Positions 10,658 to 22,842 of a stretch of 64,000 bases of DNA are shown in pieces. Both the position numbers and the translations under genes were made by a program. Each line of letters starts with the position of its first letter. Position 1 is the first letter of the stretch. This DNA comes from Carposina sasakii (lineage: Eukaryota; Arthropoda; Insecta; Lepidoptera; Carposinidae). The notes beneath the pieces were generated by a model. It ran no database searches, had not been told where the DNA came from, and saw only the letters and a program-made list of their open reading frames with translations. The DNA lies in the NCBI GenBank assembly GCA_014607495.2, contig CP053152.1, forward strand, positions 4,092,001 to 4,156,000, read 5' to 3'.

Positions 10658-12432
10658 TTAAAATTTAATAATAGTCACAAACTTATAAATTGCCTGACAG
10701 GTTGTGGCAAACGTTGAAATATTGACAGGTACTATATCAGCCGCCAGGATCTCCACCGTCTTCTGAGACTGCACCAGCATCGCAAAAATGATCTTCTTTC
10801 CCTCCAGATTAAAATTCTCCCAGCCGCAAGAGTAAATCGCCACCTCAAATTTTTCAGCACCAAGTATCACCGCTTGGCATAAAAAACAATATAAAAAGAA
10901 TACCAGAAAACAATATATCAAAATTGGGACATACCTTACCCAATCAGCTAGAGATATGAAAAAAAATAGAGAGATGCAAAGGAAATTCGTACCAAAATTA
11001 ATTCCGATGGGAATGCTGAACAAAGATTTCAGTTTGTCGACTATGCTCAGAATTAAAACGTGCCGTCTTATCATAGATATAAGCTTTTTCTTGATGAACT
11101 TATCTCTCTCTCCTAAGTCTAGTTGTTCATCGATATGATTTAGAGTCATAATCTCTATGGACAGCATGTGGAAAATGACAGCAGTGTGGGCTATCAGGAA
11201 AATAAGGAGCCCTTGAAAATAGACTGCGGTAGAATGTATGGTAATCTCTTGAACGATTAATACACAACGGCAGATCTCTTTATTGGGACTTGAGGTCAGT
11301 GGCTCCATTCCTGGAAAACATACATAATTATCAAACCGTGTATGTGTATGACGTTTTGTCGCTGATATCACCGAGTGTATCCGCAGAACTATCAAAAGCG
11401 ATCTTACCCACACATGGATTCATGCTGAATTTATTATTTAGATTTATCCGATTCGGTAAGTAACTTGTTAGAAAATTCGTAGTATTAGTTCCCATAAAAA
11501 CAAATAACATCTTTCTGACTAAAGACAACATCTTATAGTATTCCTTTTGAATTTCCGGTGATTTTCCCAGTAATTCAATGCTTATTTTAGTCTCTGCTAT
11601 AAAGGACCTCAGTAAATCTCTGTAAATGTACAAATGCAGTATAAATAAAGACAACTTAACTTCTATACATACTACAGGTAGGTACTCCATATAAGTAGTT
11701 CGGTTCGGTGTTATTTTTCGTATTAGTTATAGACAACTTGGTTTATAAAAAGGCATGTAGGCTATTTTTCTTTCCCAAAATAAAAATATTCATGATAGCC
11801 CTAAAATAAAGTAGTTTATAAAGTGGCAGTCCTAAAAAAATATTATTTTTCGAGTTTTTTTCTAATATTTTCTGCCAAAACATTAACTGCAAAGTAATAC
11901 TAACCGTTGCATCAGATACCAGTAGCCGCTGTTAATAATGATGGCTAGGAGCCCTAAGTTGACAATGTTCTTGATGTAATCGTCTATTCCCTGAACATTG
12001 TTAATAATGTAGGTACTACAACCCAACCCGTACACGTAGATTAAGAGACTGAAATGTATTATCCAAAATGATACTGAAAACATCGGATAAATTTATTAAT
12101 CAGGTCAAACCGTTTTCGGGGATAAATATGAGAATAAAATTTTATTGAGTCTTCAACCAAGCTCATTGTGAAAAATAAAATCTTTGCAGAGAAACAGATA
12201 CGCAAACAGAAATATTACAAAGCAGACGGATATTATTAGTATGGATTGGAGCTATAATAAAATTATATCTGCTAATAGGTAGGTACCTACTTCGTACTTT
12301 TTCGTAGTATATAGCAAAGCCCATTACGTTCGGTAAAAAACTCACTATCCATAACAAGCTATCGAAACTATTGTCAAATAATTTCATTTTAAATTCGCTA
12401 CAATATTTTTTTACTGTATTCAAACTGAACAT
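10658..12432 (-). CDS. Odorant receptor (7tm_6 family), complete
   Basis: The product is an insect odorant receptor, a seven-transmembrane ligand-gated channel subunit that works with the co-receptor Orco in sensory neuron dendrites. Exons on the minus strand: 12432-12291, 12073-11905, 11619-11408 and 11310-10658, all GT-AG. Lengths of 142, 169, 212 and 653 nt keep one frame and give 391 residues, close to the usual 390-420. The N-terminus is MFSLNTVKKY, followed by several hydrophobic segments. The C-terminal part is diagnostic: AIYSCGWENFNLEGKKII, then LVQSQKTVEILAADIVPVN and STFATTCQAIYKF, the TM7 region of the family. The exon 3 acceptor was chosen because tttacag|AGATTTA restores the CG|A codon; the longer upstream frame would break it. 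No stops or frameshifts were seen. The ligand is unknown and no second receptor lies nearby. Confidence 0.87.
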
Positions 12433-13284
12433 TTTAAAAATATATTTAAATGTTTCTACTGTACCGGAACATCCGATTAATTTGAAAAGTTTTGTTTGAC
12501 TAATAAACCCTGATATTATTGACTGTCAAAAGCAACCTATAATTATTATCAATTAGAATACATTATTATAATATATATCTACGCTCCCATAATTACATGC
12601 ATGATAAAGTATCTATGATAATGATAATATGGTGTGGAATAAATTGTTGACTTATAATAGAAAATTAAGTAATTCAGGAATAGATATATTTGAAATTGTA
12701 GAGTAGGGAGATAAAATCCGTGAAGTAGAACTAATATTAAAAGTAGGTACTAATGGTCGACGGCATAATCATAATTTCGTAAAAGTCGACCTTGACTGTC
12801 TGGTCTGGTGGTCTACAATAATCATCCTCATAATGAAGGTTATTATTATTATTCCCACTATGTATTAGCTTTTACTTTGATGTAATTCTGCTGCAGTTAG
12901 AACATCTAGCAACTAATGTTGTCAGTAGCCATTTGTCTCAGTTGTAAAAGCTTATTTTAAATATAAAAATTAGGGACTTAGCGATTCGCCCCGGCTTCGC
13001 ACAGGTGCAATACTGATACTATATTTATGAGATGTAATTTTTTTTTTTCTTCAGACAAGTGAATCTGAGGCGAAAACCAATGAAAATTTTCCGATTTTAT
13101 GTTTCATTTAAGGAAAAAAATGTGTTGTTCGTTTAAGTAGTAGGGCTTAGATATTGACTTAAAAACAAAATTTTAACCTATTGATAATTTAAAAAAAACT
13201 TGCGCCCATAACGTTCAATAATTAACTGATCAACCCCAATGGAGGGTCCCTAGTGATCCAAAAAACAGCAATGTATTACGCAAT
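12433..13284. other. Intergenic, no gene recognised
   Basis: AT-rich spacer upstream of the odorant receptor. At about 12970-13030 a short fragment (cgattcgccccggcttcgc) looks like the end of a Helitron-type repeat. Nothing else is supported. Confidence 0.4.
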
Positions 13285-13810
13285 CGGCCGTAGTTCTGCA
13301 GAAAGCGACCAATGCCATTTTTGGCCAAAATGAGTTAGCTATGCCATCACGTACTAGATTTTTTGCTCTATATTCTGGTAAAATCAACTGTTTTTTTAGC
13401 ACAATTATTTGATATATTGCTGAAAACGATCAACAAAAAAAACAAGTATTAAATAAGTTAAAAGCAGCCACCTTGGTCGAGTTGGTCTGATTGAAGAACT
13501 ATTCTTCAACTAAAATATGTATCTTTAAATCTGCAGAATACAGCCATTTCACTCGGTCGATTTTGGCAATAACCTATAATAGTACTAATGTTCACAATAT
13601 TTTATTCTGCATAAAACGACTACGTAGATGGTCGCTTTCTTCGATTTAGGTTTTCCGTTCATCCCGTAATTTGGTCGTATTTTGCTTTTAATATTTCGTA
13701 ATCCACATAGAACTTTGTTGTCATTCCATGTTCGGCTCGTACCTGTACTAGAACTCTATGGTCACGACAATTTATGATCTAAGATTGTCAAATTCCAATA
13801 AGTAGGTAAA

Positions 13811-15570
13811 TAGCAGGGATTTGGTATCTCCTCTTATTATGGATTCCAAGCTCTGAACAAGAAATTGAAACATGAAAAAATGACAGCCTCCCCCCCTTGT
13901 TTTCCCACAAGGGATCCCTTAGACAGCAAAAAAATACCCTATAGTGTAAGTAAAAACGTTGACAAAGGCATAAATATAATATTATCATGAAAAACTTGGA
14001 TTCGTTTTGAAAATGTTTAGGTAACATATTTAATAGAGTAATGAAATGTATTTAAAGTAATTTGTAATATAAAGTGTAGATAATATAGTAAAACAAACCT
14101 TCGCGGTAGCTAAAAATTCCGTATTTTAAGGAATGTTCTGTTGCTATGTAATGGTATCCCTGGGTAGCACATGACAATTTTGTCAAATCATGTCAAGTCG
14201 ATTTGTTTGAATCGCTTCACATATTTGTGTAGACTAAATAAGATATTTTGGTGGTATTGATATAAATATGGTAGTGAAATGTATTGTTCGTGGTTGCAGA
14301 AGCGAGTGGCATCCAGGATGCAACTTAATATTTCACTCGTAAGTACAAAATTAAATTTCCAAATTATGGCCCTAGGCAAAAACTCAAACGGCAAATTTTA
14401 GGCAATATTCACTCTTGCTTTTTCAAATATTTGTCATAATCTAATCTCATAATCCATTCATAATCCCAATATTTGCTTCTAGTGACTTTTTAAACATTTT
14501 CTGTGTATTGTGTATTTTTGAGTAGGGTGCACATACTTTTCCATAACAAAAGGTTCCGACCCTACAATAAATTTATTTTAAAATGTTATACGAATACCTA
14601 TTGTGATATGGATAACATTACCAATGTGAAAGTAACGCTGTCTGTCTCGCTTGCACGCCTACTGTCGCCATTTACTGCGCGGATTAATTTTAGTGGGCCC
14701 AGAAAAGGTTTAAACGCCCAGCTTGGTGGCGCCTATCACTGTATCACTGTCACATTTTGTAATCACTAGTTAGCATAGGTGTTTATTTTATTACTAAAAT
14801 TTAAATTTTCAGATAGTCAAGAAAATCAAGGAAACCCGTGTATGGATTATAGTAACGTTACAGCTACCGAAATATTATATCACTGGATCAATTACTGGCA
14901 GATAGAGCAGAAAACATTTGTCGTTCACTACAAAAACATTTAATTTTATCGTTCTTATGCTCAGCTTCAAAGGGCGATGGAATAACTTCTGCAAATAAAA
15001 TAAAAGGTATTTTAATGGTTATTTAGTTGTTAAATCCCTTTAATCTATATAAAACACTACTTAACTTAAAACAACGTTTCTTATTTGTACGTATGCAATC
15101 TAGACATTTACTTACTAGTTAAAAGTGCTATTAAATAACAAAGGGCACTAAAAAGCATTGAGCATTTATATCCTACTTAAAAATGCAATTGTAGAGCCAA
15201 ATGCACTAAAAACAGCTGAAAGCTGTAGAGCTGCTTTGTGTATTGATGCACTAAAACTACAGGCATTACAAAATCATTTTGATATGCCATTATCCACCCT
15301 TATACAGTGTAAAGCATCATAATGGTTTCAAAATGCTCATATAAACCATCAAGATGCCCGGTGAACTCATATAAGAATTTCTACGAACCTTAAGTTCTAC
15401 ATTAGTTAATTATCCATTTATTAAAATGCTTCCTGTGTTACTTGGGTTGTTCATGGTAGAAATGTCATTGAATGAAAAAATGTCCATTCAAATTAAATTG
15501 TGAGTACACTCTACTTTTATTCCCGTCTAGTTTTTCAATGTCAAATTGGGCAAATTTTCGGGAGGCAGTT
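13811..15570. repeat. Dispersed 1.7-kb repeat, copy 1
   Basis: From cagggatttgg (13814) to cgggaggcag (about 15568) this aligns in the same order with 24054-25690. Shared stretches include ataaatataatattatcat, atggccctaggcaaaaact, taaatccctttaatct and tgcttcctgtgttacttggg. Copy 1 is the fuller one and includes the THAP-like exon. Confidence 0.8.
14268..14338 (+). pseudogene. THAP zinc-finger first exon (fragment)
   Basis: The exon encodes a start like a THAP finger: MVVKCIVRGCRSEW with the first C-x4-C pair, then CNLIFHS with the FH expected in the fold, ending at a good donor (cactc|gtaagt). No downstream exon with the rest of the C2CH finger (Pro, Trp, C-x-H) was found. The matching place in copy 2 (about 24384) has lost the ATG and several codons. 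It is probably the remains of a transposon-borne or host THAP gene. Confidence 0.5.
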
Positions 15571-16189
15571 TTTAGTAGAGTGAATTGCACAGGCGTATTT
15601 TTTTCGCGGCGTCACTGAAAATGCGGTATTTTGTGGAATATTTCTGTGGAATTATATTTTTTTAAAGTAGTACTTGTACCTACGCTAATGAGGCAATAAT
15701 TAAAAATCTCCTGTATAGAATATTTTAAGAGATAAAAAATAATTAACTACTCATTTCATATTTTGGTGGTCTGTCCACGATCTATTTTGATGTGTATTTT
15801 CATTCTTTAATGAAAAAAACATAAGAAATACGAACAAAACGAATATTAATTTCTGAACATATTGAGTTAATCTACTAATTAATATTATAATCAGGGTATT
15901 TAGAATAACAGTTAAATTTAAAACACCGATAAAAGATCTGTCCGAGCGAAATACACAATTTTGGTGAAAATTATAAAAGGGGCTCTAAAATTATAAAAGG
16001 GAAAAGTTTTCCCGTCAGAAATTTATGAAATCTTTTTCAGACAACTGCGACAGTTTTTTTGCAATATTGGTGTCTGAATTTAAAATATTGGGAAAACTTG
16101 TAACAGAATGAACTTTAATGTACAGCATAAGTAATGGGGACCTTTTTTTAAATTAAAAGAGAAGCAAAAAGCGTAAATGCTATATGTCA

Positions 16190-17165
16190 TTACTTGTTTA
16201 CGAAAAAACTACAAAATTGCAATTTTGGTGTGGCTATTTTGGTGGTTTTGGTGGTATTACTGTATTCACCGAAATTTCTTTTGGTCACCAAAATTGTAAA
16301 ATCTCCGCCGTCCATCGGTTCTACGACAGATGTGTCCAGATAATTGTTTCGGTCTTTGTCCATTAGCGAGATTCCGAGCCTTATCATGACCTTTCCATAG
16401 CTTTCGGAGTGAAATGCAATCAGTGGGCCAGCTCCACCGTAAGGTTCCACGTCTCGGCTCCTTAAGTCATGAGTCATGACTGGTAGGACGTACTGATCGA
16501 ACACCTTATTCTCCCTTGAAGTTGTCTTTAACCAAATGCAATGTTTTCCAAAGGTATACGTATTACATATAAAAGCGAGATATTCACAATTGATGTTGAC
16601 GTCGTTCTTCCCACTGCAGCGTCTTGAAGACTTTCTCCACGGCATTGGTGAAGAAATTTGATATAATTATGATATAACCCTGTTTTACATCTCGGAGTAG
16701 TCAGATTGATACTGTTTGGTAGGTTTAGATTTGAATGGACATTGTTGCCATTTGGTAGATATTTTTCAGTACCTCCACATATCGCCAGTCAATTTGGAAT
16801 CCCTGCAAAGCATTCCAAGGAGTCGAAGACTAATTCATAGTCCACAAAAGCAATATACATCCTCTGACTTCTGCATAACCTGCCGTACAGCATGGATGTG
16901 ATCCGCGGTTCTTTGCGAAATCTGGCCTGTTCCGGTGTCTGGATGGCGTCAAATCTTAATGCCAGATGATTCGTAACGAGTCTCAAGAACGAATTATAGA
17001 CGTGGCTCAGGAGTGTGATCGGCTTATAGTTTTTGATGAGCGTTTTGTATCCCTTCTTGAAAAACAATGCAACTACACCTAGTCTGCTCCACATCTTTGG
17101 AGTAGTCCCATTGGCCATTATGGAGTTAAATAACCTTTTCTGCTCCTCAAGAACCGGTTTTCCCT
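16190..17165 (-). mobile_element. Decayed RTE-type non-LTR retrotransposon
   Basis: Reverse-transcriptase fragments lie on the minus strand in broken frames. 17118-16789 carries VVALFFKKGYKTLIKNYKPI, LLSHVYNSFLRLVTNHLA, PEQARFRKE and AFVDYELVFDS. 16645-16190 carries the thumb/C-terminal block NKVFDQYVLPVM and later GISLMDKDRNN. These match the RTE clade. Upstream endonuclease and the YADD-containing part are missing or unreadable. It sits inside the 5-kb inverted-repeat element. Confidence 0.75.
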
Positions 17166-17169
17166 CAGG

Positions 17170-17233
17170 TCACGGGAGGACGGAGTGGCCTCTGAGCTTC
17201 TTAATGCTCAGAGGCTACTCCGTCTTCCCGTGA
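17170..17233. repeat. 28-bp stem, 8-base loop hairpin
   Basis: The left arm 17170-17197 (starting tcacgggaggacggagtggc) pairs with 17206-17233 with only two mismatches, both G-U-tolerable as RNA. The loop is ttcttaat. It lies at the upstream edge of the RTE remnant. Confidence 0.85.
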
Positions 17234-18337
17234 GCCTTCCCATTCTTAAGCTGTTAGTGTGAGAGCCGTCCCGATATCTTCGTCCGGGAGATCGTCCGTA
17301 AAGTAGCGGGAGAGTGGAGCTCTGGAGCGCTGGCGTCAGGGGACGCTTTGGCGCATGCCAGGCGTAGAAATCCTCAATATCAGCGAGAACCTAAATAACT
17401 GCGTTACATTGTTTTAAGTTACAATTTTTCTTAACTTTCTTAAACTTAAACAAAATTTTTGTATTTCATGGAACAGCTATGATTTTTGGAAACAGTTAAT
17501 TTAATAACATGACATTTTAATTAGATAACATAAAAAAATTTGGTGACAGCATATCTAATTTTAGTATAATTTTGAACTATCAGTGCTTTAAAAAACAGTT
17601 GATGCGACTGATTTTCTTATTTTGGAGATCTATTTTAATTTTGGTGCCTGTGTAAGCAATTTGTAATGCAATTTTGGTGTGCTTGCAATCTAGGTGTAGT
17701 GCATAACTTTTGAAGCATTCACTCAAATTAAATTCTTAGTTAAATTTACATATAAAACACGTCCCTTGTGCATCTAAGTACAAAAAACCATCAAAAAGTC
17801 TAAAGATAAAAAAATCCACCAAGATTGGATAAAAATTATAAATGTTGAAATTCACTCAGTAAGAAGCGCTGTTTGGTAAATAGTAGTCTTGTTTTTTTTT
17901 TCTTTTTAGCCAAGTATTATGGAAAGTTTTTTAGGCTAACGGGTTTGTTAATTACTAAATGTAATTTTTATCGGACACCCCGTTCAAAAACTGTTTCAAT
18001 AAAATTAAAATTTGTGGTATTATATTTAGCAGAAAACGACTACAGTTTTGGTCGTTTTTATTTGGTCATGGTATTATAAGTAGGTATGTTACCTATACTC
18101 TGCAGGAAACGACTACTTGTTTTTAAACCAAGATTATTACATGGAAAATAACTGTAATCTCTGTAAAACCTATTTAATATTCTGCACGAAGTTTATTTCT
18201 ACCAAGTGACATAAATAACTTTCAGGAAAAACGTAAGGTAACTTTTAAAAAAAATAAAGAAACTTTAAATGTCAATATCTCGAAACTCCTTTTTTATTGT
18301 TGGTCTCTTTCTGCAGAACTACGGCCATTATTCTACT

Positions 18338-18574
18338 TCCTACTAATATTATAAACGCGATAGTTTGTGAGTATGCATGGATGTTTGCTACTCTTTAACG
18401 TAAAAACGGCTAGAGCGATTTTAATAAAATTTAGTATGGAGTTAGCTGATACCCTGGATTAACATTAGCACATAGGCTACTTTTTATCCCGGGACAATAT
18501 TTTTATCCCGAAATATTTTCAATATTTTGTTTTTTCTGCAGTCCACGCGGACGAAGTCGCGGGCGTCCACTAGT
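18338..18574 (+). mobile_element. Non-autonomous Helitron-like element
   Basis: It begins TCCTACTAATATTATAAA and ends with a GC-rich stretch (gtccacgcggacgaagtcgc) followed by CCACTAGT. The self-complementary gtccacgcggac near the CTAGT end fits the Helitron 3' hairpin. The body includes aggctactttttatcccggg, shared with the copies at 28385, 47558, 49180, 58702 and 60060. Confidence 0.7.
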
Positions 18575-18689
18575 AACCAATAAGCCCATTTAACTAGTCA
18601 CAGGATCGCCCGAAGACAATGGTACTTGTTCAGAATTTCAGTATTTGCCTGGCTGTCACACACACACCCTATATTTTTACATCTCAAGT

Positions 18690-19205
18690 TTTTTTTTTAT
18701 ATTCACACACTTCACAACACATTCTGACCTAGTCCCACACTAAGATCCCTAAGGTCTTGTGTCGTGGGTACTAGCAGTATATAAATATTCACTATGGGTG
18801 CGCCCACCACCGGGCCTTACACCCTCCACTGACCCTCGGATCTGATAACTCATAATTGCGACAACAGGCACTTGCACTAACTACAATCGCCATGAGAAAC
18901 CAGACCCGAGCACCTAGCATGCAAGACGATACATTGCACTATTCCGAAATCAAAAACTAGATAAATAATCTACATATGTTTCGCCAACAACCGTGGCATC
19001 CTCAGGATTATAGAAATTAGTAAATTAGTAAACCACTAATTATTATGAACCTCTTAAACCCAACACATTCAGGTATATAAATACATAGATAAGTATAGAA
19101 ACATCCATGACTCCGAAACAAACATTGATATTTGCACCTACCGGGATTCGAACCCGGGACCTATGGCGTCGCAGGCAAGGCCACTACCTACTACATCAAT
19201 CAGTC
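18690..19205 (-). repeat. Family B SINE, split by an insertion
   Basis: The tail part (18695-18775, with aaggtcttgtgtcgtgggta) and head part (about 19070-19205, with ccgggattcgaacccgggac) are separated by about 290 bp of unrelated sequence absent from the copies at 4672 and 63297. Confidence 0.65.
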
Positions 19206-21046
19206 GTTGATTGTAATATACCTAATATTACATTACATCCCATAGGAAAAGCCGACTTGAGTCCTGAAGGTGCAGGTTGAGTGCGTGTAACCAAATAATT
19301 CCTTTGAACAATGGTGCTAGTTGTTCTATGTACGACTGCATTATCTGTGTAGTTCCAGACAGAAAATTATAGTTCAGAAATCATGCAAATGACTTATTTA
19401 ATTAATCGGACTCAGGAATAAAGTCACTCAGTCAGTGCCAGTGTTAAAGAATCATCTAGGAGTTCACGTTTCGGCCTATGAGTATTTGAACCTGTAGTTA
19501 ATTTAATAGTACTTAACAAAGACATCTATCATGTTGTTTCAATTATATTTAACTGTACCTAAAAAATGTACCAACCTATGTTATGAATTATGATTCTATG
19601 GTCGGTTGGTCGTGGATGAGTATTTAAAGCCGACAACGACATCTATGTTTCGTAACCCTGAATTTTCTTCTTACCTCGGTACTATGAAGTTCTATCTTTT
19701 TGAATCAAACTTGAATATTAGTAGCTTAGACGAAGTGACGATGTTTTATCGGCACTCTCTACCGTAGAACCTAGATGTCGCTAAATTGAAAAAAACGTGG
19801 TTAATAATTTAAATAGACTTAATTAGTTAATAATAGAATTAAACCATCAAAGGGCCAAGATTCCTTTATGAAGCCAAATTTTTTGCCAGGAGAAGTTTTC
19901 TGGTCTGTCCTTTAGACTTTGTCGATAAATCGAATTTAATTATTACTTACTAATATTCGTTTTAACTTTTCAGATTGGAACGAAATGTGCATCCATGTCA
20001 TGTTACCAACGTTTAAAATTTTCACTTAAAACAAATTTTGATCTTTACAAAAAGCGCCATCTTCATACTTTAAGATTGCATAAGCTATCTACAGTACAAT
20101 TCTACCTATCACACTCGACCTGTTCTGAGCATTGTTATGGCAGTCGATAGATGTCGCTAGTATTAAATCTAAAAGCGTGGCTATTGACTCATTCTTTTGA
20201 TTACTTTGGTCACATGACACCTGTTAGCTAATGTCGTCCAAGAGAATGTGCAAAATATGTATAATGAAATATTTTCCTCCTATTCTTCGCTATACTTAAT
20301 GATAATCAAATCATGTTAATAGGCACTAAATCAATCACTGATAGATAAGTGATAACATACCTACGTACTTAACTGTTTCTATTTTCTTAAACCTACTTAC
20401 ACAGATTGGTAGTTAAGTAGGTACCTACCTACTAACTACAACTCAGTATAGTACTTAGGTACATAGTTATGTCTATGTACTTAGGTAGGTTACCTTCCTA
20501 GTGTTATAGGTGGTAGACCATGCAACACAAGTTACCTAAACCAGCTGGGTTCAGTATAAACAGTGATGTAATAAACGCCAAGAAAACAATGAGTTACCTA
20601 CTTACTTAGCAAAGTTTTATTTTATTGACTTTCCACAATACTCGACGACTTACGTGTGCTAAATCGAGGTCATTCGCCAAGGAAATAAAAACTAGTTGAT
20701 TCGCTTGGATGTTGTATTTATTAAATAGCAACAATTGACTGACCTTTCCTATCTTTGGTGAAGCTTAACTTTAAATATACATAAATAGATTCTCCACATC
20801 GATAGCGCATCATTTCATCCCTTTAGTAACAGCCTTTGTCGAAAAATGTGTTAACATGTCTAAAAATATTGGTTTCTATAAATAAATAAACATTTAAATT
20901 ACTTACAACTAATTACTTTCTTACAGTAAATAGCATTAATCTTAGGTTAACATTTTGGTTCCTGACAGGATAATAGTGTGTATTTAGATTAGTTAAAGCT
21001 TTGTTCATGTGACGTTGTATGCCGAGAGTCCTCGGCAAGGCTCGTG
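19206..21046. other. Intergenic and probable 3' UTR of the GPCR
   Basis: AT-rich, with no coding exon recognised. Around 20380-20500 there is a run of TAGGTA-type short repeats. Two related short segments occur at about 19765-19810 and 20140-20185 (agatgtcgct followed by cgtgg). The 3' UTR of the receptor exon ending at 21047 probably occupies the right end. Confidence 0.4.
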
Positions 21047-21742
21047 TCAGCTGTGGTCAGCGCTGACGCTGCGTACTCTTCTAATCAACTCCTCGACCCT
21101 TTTATAAGGACTTTGGCATTTGTCAGGGTTGGATTCTATGAGGTAGGGGCCGTGGCTCTCGCGACCCTCGGGCGTGTGACGTCCACTAGAGCCCTCCGCT
21201 TGTATGCGATTGAGAAACGGCACTGCATCAGGTGAAGCCGGCATTGACACGGCTCTGATCCGGCCCTGGGCGACAGCCTCTGCCTCTCTCTGCCGCAGCC
21301 ACACCGGTGAGTTTACGTAAACCCTCGGTCGCTCTCTCAGAGCATTGCACCGCTCTAGGGCCGGTCTTCTCACTGGAACTGGAGGCCTATACGCGGCCGG
21401 GATAGGAACTCCTCTACCGACTATGGTGCATAGCAATCTCTTTAAAGCCGCTCTAAAATCTTTCAAATGGTACGCGTACAAAAGCGGATTTATTGCAGAA
21501 TTCAAATGAGAAAATATAATTGAGAAGTATGTGAAAGAATTTGGAATGTCTAAATTGGGCATGAATGCTTTTATAGCGTTTATGGTATACAGGGGGATCC
21601 AGCACAGCATGAAGAAGAAGACGATGATGGCGAGGTTCTGGGTGGCTTTAACCTCACGTTTCTGGGCCGCGCCGAGCACCCGTAGCATCGTGCCTCCGGT
21701 GACGCGGCCGCGAGCCCCTTCCACTGTCATCACCTCACTCAT
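21047..21742 (-). CDS. AdoR: Adenosine-receptor-like GPCR, last exon
   Basis: This is the C-terminal exon of a rhodopsin-class receptor, 231 codons plus stop, entered through a ttttcag acceptor at 21743. It encodes the end of the third intracellular loop (EVKATQNLAIIV), TM6 with the CWIP core (FFFMLCWIPLYTINAIKAF), TM7 with the NPxxY-type motif (HLNSAINPLLYAY) and then FRAALKRLLC, the start of the cytoplasmic tail. TM6-TM7 and the YHLKDFRAALK block are closest to insect and vertebrate adenosine receptors, which couple extracellular adenosine to cAMP. The tail is unusually Pro/Arg-rich. Exons for TM1-TM5, including DRY, should lie at higher coordinates; I could not identify them in the window, so a long intron or an off-window 5' end is likely. 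Confidence 0.78.
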   Translation of the reverse strand: MSEVMTVEGARGRVTGGTMLRVLGAAQKREVKATQNLAIIVFFFMLCWIPLYTINAIKAFMPNLDIPNSFTYFSIIFSHLNSAINPLLYAYHLKDFRAALKRLLCTIVGRGVPIPAAYRPPVPVRRPALERCNALRERPRVYVNSPVWLRQREAEAVAQGRIRAVSMPASPDAVPFLNRIQAEGSSGRHTPEGRESHGPYLIESNPDKCQSPYKRVEELIRRVRSVSADHS

Positions 21743-21991
21743 CTGAAAACAAACATAGATAGCCATTAATATGAAGATATGAATGAAGAATTACGGGGAC
21801 ATTATTTCTACAATATTTTTATATGAACCGAAAGGGAAGTAAGTATGTAGAGTACCTATAAAACAATCAACCGCAGAACAACAATGGCAGGACTGATTTT
21901 GATTAAACTAAACACGAAGATTACTAACGTAAACTGGATTGACCAATTGAAAGGAGATTTCAAGGATAGAAGAATTGTAAACCTATCTAAA

Positions 21992-22389
21992 TTAGGGTTG
22001 CCATCTCAAAACTTTGAAAACCAGGATTTGACGAAGAAATACCAGGACATTTCGATTAAAAGCCAGGACTATACATGTGCGAGCCCAGTGACAATACGAT
22101 TGGAGGGTCAGTGGGGTGCGAATTTCAAACTGTGTCTTTAACACATTCAGTGCCGACGACTACGTATTTGCTTCTTTTAGGCGTTCTAGAAGTGCCGCTG
22201 ACGCTTATTTGCGTCGTTGCAGTAGGCGTTGACGGTTGACCTGATGTCGGCACCCTTAGAAAATCTGCCGATAGCGAATGTGTCAGGACTCTAAAACTCA
22301 GGACGATGCTTAAAAACTATCCAGGACAGCCCAGGACACCCCAAAAAGCAGGACATGTCCCGGGAAAACAGGACGGTTGGCAACCCTAA
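21992..22389. mobile_element. MITE with TTAGGGTTGCCA ends
   Basis: The element is 398 bp with ends ttagggttgcca and tggcaaccctaa, and an outward near-match (ctaaa/tctaaat). The interior repeats short blocks of the form ccaggac several times and contains an inner inverted pair gtgccgac/gtcggcac (about 22150 and 22247), which may be a second element nested inside. No coding capacity. Confidence 0.65.
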
Positions 22390-22842
22390 TCTAAATAGAT
22401 TAAGGCATCTAAATAACAAGTCACGTTTTGTTCTACGTCCGGTGAATATAACAAATTGATTATTTCATTAGTCCGCTAAAATTTAGCTTGAGTAAACACA
22501 AATACAAATTTTACTTATAAAAACACAATCACAAAATTAGATGAATGCCATTGGTCATAAATAGGTAAATAGCAATAACTTATTGGAGATAATCACTTTA
22601 AAAAACTAGTAAATAACTACCTAAGTACGAAGGAACAAACAACAACTTCTATGAATGCTGATGCAAAATGACGCACTCATACGCAAGACGAATGACGCAT
22701 TGTTAGGCTGTCGTCGTCAATGTCGTCTTACCTGTCTGTATCTCCACAAAGAATATACTTGTACTTAGTAATGTGTAATCACCAACTAGCTATAGATAGA
22801 CTACCTGTATCAAGGAACCTCTGTAATTCGTTTCGGTTCATT

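Larger units (their letters stand above)
13285..18326. mobile_element. 5-kb element bounded by 27-bp inverted repeats
   Basis: The left end (13285-13311) begins ggccgtagttctgcagaaag. The right end (18300-18326) is its reverse complement with about one or two changes. Further inside, both ends carry copies of a subterminal motif, tctgca.aaaacgactac (for example about 13608-13622, 18030-18045 and 18101-18113). No clear target-site duplication was found. The interior contains a THAP-like exon (14268-14338), a 1.7-kb block present again at 24-25.7 kb and an RTE remnant. A THAP finger plus subterminal repeats recalls P-type transposons, but I found no transposase catalytic part, so that assignment is a guess. 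Confidence 0.55.

Noticed and set aside
11620..11690. Upstream part of the odorant receptor exon frame
   Set aside because: Including it breaks the phase with the previous exon; the tttacag acceptor at 11620 restores it.
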